The notes below the pieces were generated by a model. It worked only from the letters and a program-made list of their open reading frames with translations, searched no databases and was not told the DNA's origin. Position numbers and translations under genes: made by a program. This document shows, one piece after another, positions 7,044-11,912 of a DNA stretch of 11,912 nucleotides. Location: assembly GCA_015061765.1 (NCBI GenBank), contig SUVZ01000084.1, positions 1 through 11,912 on the forward strand, given 5' to 3'. The stretch's first letter is position 1; each line of letters opens with the position of its first letter. This DNA comes from Lentisphaerota bacterium. Lineage in GTDB: Bacteria; Verrucomicrobiota; Kiritimatiellia; RFP12; UBA1067.

Positions 7044-8285
7044 TTATTTCTTGACTATACGGGTCTTGCGGACGCGCGGCTGGCCGATTTCGCGAAGCAT
7101 CTTGCGGAAGCGGCTGTTGCGCACGTTGAACGGCTTGCCGCCCTTCACGCGATCGAATTCGCAGGCGCGGATTGTGTTGGAATCATCCTCGTCCTTGCCG
7201 ACGACGCCGCCGACGCCGTCAAGAGCGGACCTGACCGCCAGCTCGCAGCACTTCTGTATGAGCTCCAGATCCTTCTTGCAGGGCGCCGCAGAGCGCGCAA
7301 AGTAGCCGCTCTTGAACACCTGGGTCTTCTCTGCGCCGAGAAGCTCGCCGAAGCGCTTTGCGAAATACTGACCGACATTCACCTTGTCGAGCCTAGGATG
7401 GCCAAACGCATCCACAGGGACCTCTTCGCCGCGCTTGCGCATTTCAGCGATGATCTCCTTCACGCATGCGCCTTCGGAAACAAAGATGTTCACGCGGCCA
7501 AGCTTGTCCATCACTTCCTTGAGACGACGGGCCTCGGCTGCGAAATCGATCTTGGACTCCGGAACATACACGGAATTGATATCAAGCATCTCCTTGGACC
7601 ATCCAAAAGACGGCACGAGGTTCGCCCTGACGGAGCGGAGCATCTTGCGGTAGTAGATGCCGGTGAACGCGGTGAGCCATCCGCAGTTGCGTCCCATCAC
7701 CTCATGGATGACGAGAGAACGGGGAGAGGCGCTGCCCTCCTTGACGACGTTCCAGAAATACTTTGCGCCCTCTTCGGCGGCCGTGTAGGCTCCAAGGGAC
7801 TGCTTGATCGGATAGACGTCGTTATCGACGGTCTTCGGCAGCCCTACCACAATAAGCTCGTAGTTGTTCTTCGCGAGATAGGCCGCGAGGTCGGCGGCTG
7901 TCGTGTTGGTATCGTCTCCGCCAATCGTGTGAAGCACGTCAACACCATCCTTGACGAGCTGATCTGCGGCGACCTTGAGCGGATCCTCGCCCTCCTTGAC
8001 GAGACCGCGCTTGACGCAATCCTTCACGTTCGTGAGCTTCACGCGGCTGTTGCCGATCGGGCTGCCGCCATGCTTCGTGAGCTTGAGAGCGTTCTTGCGG
8101 ACCTCAGGGGTGACTGCAATGGACTCTCCCTTGAGAAGCCCCATGTAACCATCAAGGTATCCAATCAGTTCAACGTCCGGAGCCTTCTTCGTATATTCGT
8201 CGATCAGGAAGCCGATTGAGCTCGAAAGACACGGAGCCAATCCACCTGCTGTAAGAAACGCGACCTTTTTAACCTTCTTCGCCAT
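7044..8285 (-). CDS. pfp: pyrophosphate-dependent phosphofructokinase
   Basis: Phosphorylates fructose 6-phosphate with PPi instead of ATP (EC 2.7.1.90), reversibly, in glycolysis and gluconeogenesis. The 413-residue protein has TAGGLAPCLSSSI (12-24) at the phosphate-donor loop and GGDDT at 122-126. The second Asp replaces the Gly of ATP enzymes (GGDGS) and marks PPi use. PKTVDND (150-156) holds the catalytic Asp in place of the PKTIDND form, and EVMGRNCGW (195-203) contacts the sugar phosphate. The start has a good AGGA 8 nt upstream, and only TT separates it from the ribH stop (TAA-TT-ATG), so the two are almost certainly translated from one mRNA. Confidence 0.95.
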   Translation of the reverse strand: MAKKVKKVAFLTAGGLAPCLSSSIGFLIDEYTKKAPDVELIGYLDGYMGLLKGESIAVTPEVRKNALKLTKHGGSPIGNSRVKLTNVKDCVKRGLVKEGEDPLKVAADQLVKDGVDVLHTIGGDDTNTTAADLAAYLAKNNYELIVVGLPKTVDNDVYPIKQSLGAYTAAEEGAKYFWNVVKEGSASPRSLVIHEVMGRNCGWLTAFTGIYYRKMLRSVRANLVPSFGWSKEMLDINSVYVPESKIDFAAEARRLKEVMDKLGRVNIFVSEGACVKEIIAEMRKRGEEVPVDAFGHPRLDKVNVGQYFAKRFGELLGAEKTQVFKSGYFARSAAPCKKDLELIQKCCELAVRSALDGVGGVVGKDEDDSNTIRACEFDRVKGGKPFNVRNSRFRKMLREIGQPRVRKTRIVKK

Positions 8286-8287
8286 AA

Positions 8288-8749
8288 TTATAGTCCTTTC
8301 AAGACATTTACTGTTTCAATTGCGGCCTGCATGGCCGAAAAACCTTTGTTTCCCTGTTTTGTGCCGCACCTTTCCACGGCCTGTTCCAGATTTTCAGCGT
8401 TCACAACTCCATCCGTCACCGGCACGCCTGTCTCCAACGCAATCTCGGTGAATGCACGGGCAGTCGTTTCGTTGATAAGACCGGCATGCGCAGTCGCGCC
8501 CTGAACCACTGCGCCCATGGCGACAATAGCATCATATTTCTTCGACTTTGCAAGCGTTTTTGCCACAACAGGCAATTCATATGCGCCTGGCACGCGGACA
8601 AGAATCAGGTTCTTCTCGTCTCCACCAAGCCGAACAAAAGCATCGACAGCCCCCTTCACCAACTGCTCAACAAGAAAAGAATTGAAGCGGCTGGCGATCA
8701 AGGCAATCTTCATGCCTTTCGCTTCCAAATTTCCATTCACTTCTCTCAT
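8288..8749 (-). CDS. ribH: 6,7-dimethyl-8-ribityllumazine synthase
   Basis: Penultimate step of riboflavin synthesis: condenses the pyrimidinedione with 3,4-dihydroxy-2-butanone 4-phosphate (EC 2.5.1.78). I start it at the ATG 8749 (153 residues, the family's usual length) because GGAGAGGTG lies 5 nt upstream; the frame is open to 8812, but that extension crosses the promoter. Conserved blocks are RFN (21-23), PGAYELP (54-60), GAVVQGATAH with catalytic H88, TGVPV...GVV (108-116) and ERCGTKQGNKG (126-136, R127). The segment after H88 is AGLIN where the common form is FDYVC, and the Arg before Gly in VIRG is Gln here. It heads the operon with pfp, the HAD-like gene and mazG; no other rib gene is present. 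Confidence 0.94.
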   Translation of the reverse strand: MREVNGNLEAKGMKIALIASRFNSFLVEQLVKGAVDAFVRLGGDEKNLILVRVPGAYELPVVAKTLAKSKKYDAIVAMGAVVQGATAHAGLINETTARAFTEIALETGVPVTDGVVNAENLEQAVERCGTKQGNKGFSAMQAAIETVNVLKGL

Positions 8750-8783
8750 TATTTCACCTCTCCAATAAGAAAAAATTTCGTTT

Positions 8784-8812
8784 ATTTTATCATAAAACAG
8801 TTTACCTGTCAA
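8784..8812 (-). promoter_or_regulatory. ribH operon promoter (TTGACA-17-TAAAAT, extended -10)
   Basis: A perfect TTGACA (8807-8812), a 17-bp spacer ending in TGA, and TAAAAT (8784-8789) on the minus strand. The predicted start is near 8777, giving a leader of about 28 nt that includes the Shine-Dalgarno. The leader is too short for an FMN riboswitch. Confidence 0.8.
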
Positions 8813-8824
8813 AATTGACGGTAG

Positions 8825-8851
8825 AATTGCATTTCACCAATTGCATTTCAC
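8825..8851. repeat. 13-bp tandem direct repeat upstream of the ribH promoter
   Basis: AATTGCATTTCAC occurs twice (8825-8837 and 8839-8851) with one base between, a 14-bp period. It sits 12 bp upstream of the ribH -35 and downstream of the mlaD stop. The position suits an activator or repressor site for the ribH operon; that role is inferred. Confidence 0.7.
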
Positions 8852-8859
8852 GCATATGA

Positions 8860-9639
8860 TCAATAGGTGGTAGCGGTCTCAGGCAACGGACTGGCATCGC
8901 GCGGGCGTATCAACAACGAGGGATTGTCGCTGATCGTTTCTGCAAATGCACGCAGTGAAGAAGTCGCGCCATCAAGGTTCTCCAGCATGCGCCCGACACG
9001 GTCGCGTTCAGAATCGACGAGAGTGTTCACGGTTTCACATACGTCTCCGGCGCTTTTTGCCGCCCTTACGACATTGCTCAATGCAACAACAAGATCCATC
9101 TGGTTCAATTGCCCGATAACCTTGGTGAGGCTGTCGGCGGCGCTATCGAGTATCGAAGGAGCCGGATGAATGAAGAGGTTGCGCGGTTTCCACGTAAGCT
9201 TAATGTCCGGGATCTCCGTTTTCGGGAAATTCATCTCAATGCGGGAGAGACCGGTTATCCCGGAAGCCGTCACCGTGGCGTGAAGACCGTTTGAAATCAT
9301 TCTCGCCATCGTCTTCTCCGGCGTCTCGTTCTGACTCCGCCTGCACCGTTCGGAATCAAGAGCCATGAGCACGTAGATGTGGTGTCCATCCTTCGGCGAC
9401 ACGTTGTCGTATTCAGCAGAGATGAATGATATCTTCTTCACAGAACCAATCTTCACGCCTCGGTAATTCACTTCACTGCCGACATCCAGACCGCTGACGC
9501 TGGTAGGAAAGTAAGTCTCGACATAGAAATACTTCTCCCTGCCGCCCATACCGCCGAGGTACACGAGCGTACCGATTATCAAGACGAATCCAAGCAGGAT
9601 AAACGCGCCTATCTTTGCAAAATTAGCTTCGTTGTTCAT
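8860..9639 (-). CDS. mlaD: MCE-domain lipid-transport protein (MlaD-like)
   Basis: Periplasmic substrate-binding subunit of an Mla/Mce-type phospholipid transporter, anchored in the inner membrane. The 259-residue protein has one N-terminal transmembrane helix (about 11-29, AFILLGFVLIIGTLVYLGG), then the MCE domain (about 37-140) with the family signature SGLDVGSEVNYRGVKIGSV (49-67) and ASGITGLSRIEMNFP (125-139). A mostly helical tail ends in NPSLLIRPRD (239-248), the typical end of such proteins. It starts 57 nt after the mlaF stop across a G-free repeat spacer and has no Shine-Dalgarno. The permease partner (mlaE) is not in the window. The family is sure; whether it serves Mla-type outer-membrane asymmetry is inferred. 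Confidence 0.88.
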   Translation of the reverse strand: MNNEANFAKIGAFILLGFVLIIGTLVYLGGMGGREKYFYVETYFPTSVSGLDVGSEVNYRGVKIGSVKKISFISAEYDNVSPKDGHHIYVLMALDSERCRRSQNETPEKTMARMISNGLHATVTASGITGLSRIEMNFPKTEIPDIKLTWKPRNLFIHPAPSILDSAADSLTKVIGQLNQMDLVVALSNVVRAAKSAGDVCETVNTLVDSERDRVGRMLENLDGATSSLRAFAETISDNPSLLIRPRDASPLPETATTY

Positions 9640-9652
9640 GATAGTGGATGAT

Positions 9653-9693
9653 TGGTAGATGGTAGTGGGTGGGTGGTAGATGGTAGTGGGTGG
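9653..9693. repeat. 21-bp tandem repeat, two copies, in the mlaF-mlaD spacer
   Basis: TGGTAGATGGTAGTGGGTGG recurs at 9653 and 9674 with a 21-bp period, plus degenerate pieces to the left. The whole stretch 9640-9695 has no C on the plus strand, so the mRNA spacer has no G. It lies directly upstream of the mlaD start codon. Confidence 0.85.
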
Positions 9694-9695
9694 TG

Positions 9696-10448
9696 TCAGA
9701 TCCTATGCTCTTCACCGCGGGCAAAGAACCTACGAACAAAATCGTCGTCCGACGAATCGCGCAACTCCGTTGGCGAGCCTATTGCGATCATTCCATGACG
9801 CGCCTTGTCAAACATTGCACAGCGGTCTGCAATCTTGAAAATGCTCGGAAGTTCATGAGTGACGACCACAAACGTCGTCCCTCGCTCCTTTCGAATCTGC
9901 AGAATCAGGTCATCCAATGCGCTAGACGTAATCGGATCAAGCCCTGCGCTCGGCTCGTCAAGAAAGATGATCTCCGGATCAAGCGCCAGCGCACGGGCGA
10001 TTGCGACGCGTTTCTTCATGCCGCCCGATATCTCGGCCGGCATTTTCGATTCTGCATCCTCCAACCCCACCTGCGACAACAGTTCTCGAGCCCTGACAAT
10101 CCGCTCCTTCCGTCTGAGCTTTGTGAACTCCTCCATCGGCAGCATCACGTTCTGAAGACACGTCATGCTGCCAAACAGGGCTCCGCTCTGGTACATCACT
10201 CCTATCCGCCGCAGGATCTTGTCGCGGTTCCTGCGGTTCATCTCCAAGCCAAGCACGCTAAGCGTTCCGCCCATCACCGCATTGAGCCCTATCATATGAC
10301 GCATGATCGTAGATTTCCCGCACCCAGAACCGCCAAGTAATACGAATATCTCGCCTTTCTCCACCGAAAAGCTTACATCCTGCAATATCTTGACGCCGGG
10401 ATATCCTGCGTCGACATGCTCAAGTTCTATGACGGACTGTTCTTCCAT
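9696..10448 (-). CDS. mlaF: ABC transporter ATPase of an MCE/Mla lipid-transport system
   Basis: Cytoplasmic ATPase that powers MCE-type lipid transport. With the start at ATG 10448 it has 250 residues: Walker A GGSGCGKST (39-47), Q-loop Q87 in VMYQSGALFGSMT, signature ISGGMKKRVAIARA (140-153), Walker B IIFLDEPSAGLD (160-171), and H-loop H198. The YQSGALFGSMT and SGGMKKR wording is typical of MlaF-type rather than importer ATPases, and mlaD next door agrees. The frame is open to an ATG at 10496, but that overlaps the -10 element and adds 16 residues unlike the family, so I reject it. No strong Shine-Dalgarno precedes 10448. A permease gene normally accompanies this pair; none is here. Confidence 0.88.
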   Translation of the reverse strand: MEEQSVIELEHVDAGYPGVKILQDVSFSVEKGEIFVLLGGSGCGKSTIMRHMIGLNAVMGGTLSVLGLEMNRRNRDKILRRIGVMYQSGALFGSMTCLQNVMLPMEEFTKLRRKERIVRARELLSQVGLEDAESKMPAEISGGMKKRVAIARALALDPEIIFLDEPSAGLDPITSSALDDLILQIRKERGTTFVVVTHELPSIFKIADRCAMFDKARHGMIAIGSPTELRDSSDDDFVRRFFARGEEHRI

Positions 10449-10494
10449 GCATGACACCCAATAGGCGACATTTCCAACCTTTGAAAATGCCGCC

Positions 10495-10503
10495 ATTTTA
10501 CCA
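10495..10503 (-). promoter_or_regulatory. mlaFD extended -10 promoter
   Basis: The minus strand reads TGGTAAAAT. The predicted start is near 10488, about 40 nt before the preferred ATG at 10448. The -35 region (TGTCAC at 17 bp or CTGTCA at 18 bp) is poor. The 27-bp palindrome copy 2 lies about 60 bp upstream. Confidence 0.4.
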
Positions 10504-10559
10504 TAATCTCCATCTGCGTGACAGAAATCAGATTAGATCCCGCAGAGAACTGTACTTCG

Positions 10560-10586
10560 TGAGAATTAGTCCGAAGCATATTCTCA
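10560..10586 (-). repeat. 27-bp palindromic repeat, copy 2 (reverse orientation)
   Basis: The same 7-bp arms TGAGAAT/ATTCTCA and a 13-nt core. Read on the minus strand the core contains CTTCGGACT and differs from copy 1 at three positions overall. It lies between the mlaF promoter and the AbiE remnants. A separate perfect hairpin, GCGGCA-TTTTT-TGCCGC, follows at 10597-10613; it has no T-tail and is not called a terminator. Confidence 0.8.
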
Positions 10587-10650
10587 ATTAGTGGCGGCGG
10601 CATTTTTTGCCGCACAGGATGTTGTCCCCAACGCGCCGCAATCCGCCGCC

Positions 10651-10713
10651 TTACGGCAATGCAACTTCAACCGGGAAGAAGCGGAACGACGAATTGTCGC
10701 CGACTGCTGAAGA
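10651..10713 (-). repeat. remnant repeat A, left of the AbiE locus
   Basis: About 63 nt that align with 11753-11821 at roughly 80% identity over the first 54 nt, with one 6-nt gap farther on. On the minus strand both copies read as the end of a protein, ending SFRFFPVEVALP-stop here and SFRLFTVEVALS-stop in the other. Differences fall mostly on third codon positions of that frame, and similarity ends at the shared stop. Stops lie shortly upstream in both, so each looks like a fragment of a C-terminus. The family is not recognised. Confidence 0.5.
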
Positions 10714-10763
10714 GCCACCGCCTTATCGATAACCTCAAGACACGCTATCCATCCATCTCCTCT

Positions 10764-10889
10764 TCAGAGAAATCTTTCAAGAGCATAGCGGAGAAGCAGA
10801 TATTCAAGCTGTATGTTTTCCTTTTGGGCAATTGCCAACAACCGGGCTCTGACCGAATCCCCAAAATTCGTAAGATGTTTCGTCTTCAT
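10764..10889 (-). pseudogene. truncated AbiEii-type toxin (N-terminal 41 codons)
   Basis: The frame starts at an ATG sharing 4 nt (ATGA) with the antitoxin stop and has GGAGG 7 nt upstream. It reads NFGDSVRARLLAIAQKENIQ then LEYLLLRYALERFL and ends at a TGA. SVRARLLxIA...LLLRYALERFL is the conserved N-terminus of AbiEii nucleotidyltransferase toxins, which then normally continue with YRL and a nucleotidyltransferase fold of more than 200 residues. None of that follows in any frame before the unrelated repeat A sequence. The product, if made, lacks the catalytic domain, so the toxin is dead. Confidence 0.7.
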
Positions 10890-11485
10890 ACCCGTCCCTC
10901 CAGATAAGGTGACATTATACGTGTCATTCTACAACGGCTCATGACATCCCATAGCCGTTTCCGGTCAATTCTCCGTTTTGCCATCGCCTCATCAAGCGAT
11001 GCCACGCAGATGTTGATTCCCATTCGCTTACGAGCCTTGAAACATTCCACAATGGTCCGCTCTACCGAGAACACCCGGAACATAATGCCGTTTGGCGTAA
11101 ATTCCTCAACATCTTCCGACAGCAGTTCTTTTTTCATGTAAACAAAATCAACTGGGAGAGTGGTTTTGGGGGCATGAGAGTTTGAGGAGATGGCCATGGT
11201 CATTCGCATAGGATTTTCATCAGTAAGATCATGTATGCGCAGCGCAGAGTTCAGCGTAAAAACACCGTTAGGGACAACTTTAGCAGCAGTTTCATAATCA
11301 AGATATTCCGAACACGAACCACCTGCCGGAACATAGACACCTCTGGCAACACGATAAACAACACCTCGCGCCGCCATTTCAGAAAGCGTATTTCCGCGCA
11401 GTCCACGCTTGATAACCTCTGCGCGAACAAGAGGCATCCCTTTTGACACCTCTTTCCGCATGAGCCTTTCTATCGTTGTTTTCAT
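10886..11485 (-). CDS. abiEi: AbiEi-family antitoxin / transcriptional regulator
   Basis: Antitoxin of the type IV toxin-antitoxin and abortive-infection family; homologues also repress their own promoter. The 199 residues begin with a winged-helix domain (about 1-55: RLMRKEVSKGMPLVRAEVI, then YRVARGVYVPAGG, the usual RGxYxP end). The C-terminal domain carries GVFTLNSALRIHDLTDENP (74-92) and FSVERTIVECFKARKRMG (138-155), characteristic of AbiEi. The frame is intact and overlaps the toxin remnant by 4 nt. Base composition is visibly A/T-richer than the operons to the left, which suits horizontal acquisition. The promoter region predicts a leaderless mRNA and carries an inverted repeat over the -10. 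Confidence 0.82.
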   Translation of the reverse strand: MKTTIERLMRKEVSKGMPLVRAEVIKRGLRGNTLSEMAARGVVYRVARGVYVPAGGSCSEYLDYETAAKVVPNGVFTLNSALRIHDLTDENPMRMTMAISSNSHAPKTTLPVDFVYMKKELLSEDVEEFTPNGIMFRVFSVERTIVECFKARKRMGINICVASLDEAMAKRRIDRKRLWDVMSRCRMTRIMSPYLEGRV

Positions 11486-11520
11486 GCGGATATTATATCA
11501 TTACATCCGCACAGAAACAA
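11486..11520 (-). promoter_or_regulatory. abiEi promoter with inverted-repeat operator over the -10
   Basis: The minus strand carries TTGTTT (11515-11520), a 17-bp spacer ending in TGA, and TATAAT (11492-11497). The -10 is only 6 nt from the ATG, so the predicted start falls on the start codon. GCGGAT (11505-11510) and ATCCGC (11486-11491) form a 6-bp inverted repeat that brackets the -10. AbiEi proteins are known to bind inverted repeats in their own promoters, so this is a good operator candidate. Confidence 0.65.
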
Positions 11521-11575
11521 CGATATGATCGATATATTTTCCCGAAAATACAGTATGAATGAATGGACATCAGAA

Positions 11576-11602
11576 TGAGAATTAGGTTCGGACTAATTCT
11601 CA
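11576..11602 (+). repeat. 27-bp palindromic repeat, copy 3 (longest arms)
   Basis: TGAGAATTAG (11576-11585) and CTAATTCTCA (11593-11602) form a perfect 10-bp inverted repeat around GTTCGGA. It differs from copy 1 at four positions and has the same length and orientation. It lies about 100 bp upstream of the abiEi start. Confidence 0.85.
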
Positions 11603-11646
11603 CACTTGTAATACGGGAGAATTTCCGGCTAATGTTGACTGTGTGA

Positions 11647-11725
11647 TAGTGTTGCCAATTTGTGGATTTGGTGAAGAGTAAAGAGTAAAGCCACATTGGC
11701 ATTGAAAATTGGTACTGGCAACACT
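11647..11725. repeat. inverted repeats in the right-hand non-coding region
   Basis: AGTGTTGCCA (11647-11656) has a perfect inverse, TGGCAACACT (11716-11725). Nested in it, TGCCAATTTGTGG (11652-11664) pairs imperfectly with CCACATTGGCA (11690-11700). The loop holds a 7-bp tandem repeat (AGAGTAA twice). No gene is visible here; a hairpin-forming element or transposon end are both possible. Confidence 0.45.
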
Positions 11726-11752
11726 GGATATTGGCAACATTCTCCTGCCCCC

Positions 11753-11821
11753 TTACGACAACGCCACCTCAACCGTGAATAAGCGGAATGACGGATCGCT
11801 GCCGACAGGCACAGTTGAAGA
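11753..11821 (-). repeat. remnant repeat B, right of the AbiE locus
   Basis: Second copy of remnant repeat A, in the same orientation and about 1.1 kb away, so the two bracket the AbiE locus. The minus-strand frame reads TVPVGSDPSFRLFTVEVALS and a stop, with another stop close upstream (11821-11823). The remaining sequence to 11912 has no gene I can support. Confidence 0.5.
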
Positions 11822-11912
11822 TTATGGAGGCTTCGTGCATAAGTGTGGGTTGCGAAAGTCGGGTTAACGTGGAAGAACCAGCCGCAAACATTGCAACGCT
11901 GGTCTGACCTGC

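Noticed and set aside
6939..8219. Long plus-strand open frame (426 codons) opposite the phosphofructokinase
   Set aside because: It is the antisense shadow of a well-conserved pfp gene and the end of the HAD-like gene; it has no recognisable motif and crosses a gene boundary.
8750..8812. N-terminal extension of ribH to 8812
   Set aside because: It would lie upstream of a strong Shine-Dalgarno and over the promoter, and would make the protein longer than the family.
8750..8860. FMN riboswitch upstream of ribH
   Set aside because: The predicted leader is only about 28 nt and none of the conserved RFN-element segments are present.
10449..10496. N-terminal extension of mlaF to 10496
   Set aside because: Its first codons overlap the extended -10 and the added 16 residues do not resemble the family.
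10659..10907. Plus-strand open frame of 82 codons in the AbiE remnant region
   Set aside because: It runs over repeat A and antisense to the truncated toxin, whose match to AbiEii explains the sequence better.
11635..11665. Plus-strand promoter beginning TTGACT near 11635
   Set aside because: The hexamer 17 bp downstream is a poor -10 (ATTTGT) and no gene follows.
1..11912. CRISPR array, tRNA gene, insertion sequence with transposase
   Set aside because: No regularly spaced repeat-spacer units, no tRNA-like GTTCRA arm with acceptor pairing, and no transposase motif were seen.

Overview
The window looks like the chromosome of a bacterium from the PVC superphylum, most plausibly Kiritimatiellota, Lentisphaerota or Verrucomicrobiota. 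This rests on the 16S rRNA 5' end at the left edge, which on the minus strand reads AACGAACGCTGG...GCGTGGATTAGGCATGCAAG. A pyrophosphate-type phosphofructokinase and an MCE (Mla-like) lipid-transport pair fit a diderm with a fermentative lifestyle. Phylum is an inference; class or genus cannot be given from this sequence alone.

Layout. 1-296: start of an rRNA operon running leftwards off the window, with leader hairpins (297-334), a boxA-like site (432-446) and a strong promoter (about 494-548). 770-1927: dinB (DNA polymerase IV), divergent from the rRNA operon. It converges on a leftward block: uxuA (mannonate dehydratase, own promoter), an orphan SWIM zinc-finger protein, and rlmN (own promoter). 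4925-5570 is mostly non-coding: the uxuA promoter, one copy of a 27-bp palindromic repeat and a decayed coding remnant. 5571-8749 is a tight leftward operon: ribH, a PPi-dependent phosphofructokinase, a degenerate HAD-fold protein and mazG, joined by 2-nt, 16-nt and stop/start-overlap junctions behind a near-consensus promoter. 8860-10448 holds mlaF and mlaD (ABC ATPase and MCE protein) without a permease gene, separated by a G-free tandem-repeat spacer. 10764-11485 is a type IV abortive-infection locus in which the AbiEi-like antitoxin is intact and the AbiEii toxin is cut to 41 codons. Repeats flank this locus and the rest of the right end is non-coding.

How it works together. Most genes are ordinary housekeeping: translesion synthesis, rRNA/tRNA methylation, riboflavin synthesis, glycolysis, nucleotide-pool cleaning, uronate catabolism and outer-membrane lipid traffic. 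The points worth attention are smaller in scale. They are a three-copy 27-bp palindrome with a conserved asymmetric core found only in intergenic DNA; promoters that nearly all carry a TGN extended -10, two of them so close to the ATG that the mRNAs should be leaderless; the decayed AbiE toxin between flanking repeats; a HAD-fold protein missing its catalytic acids; and an operon that pairs a PPi-producing enzyme (MazG) with a PPi-consuming one (PPi-PFK). I did not find a convincing wholly new multi-gene system.
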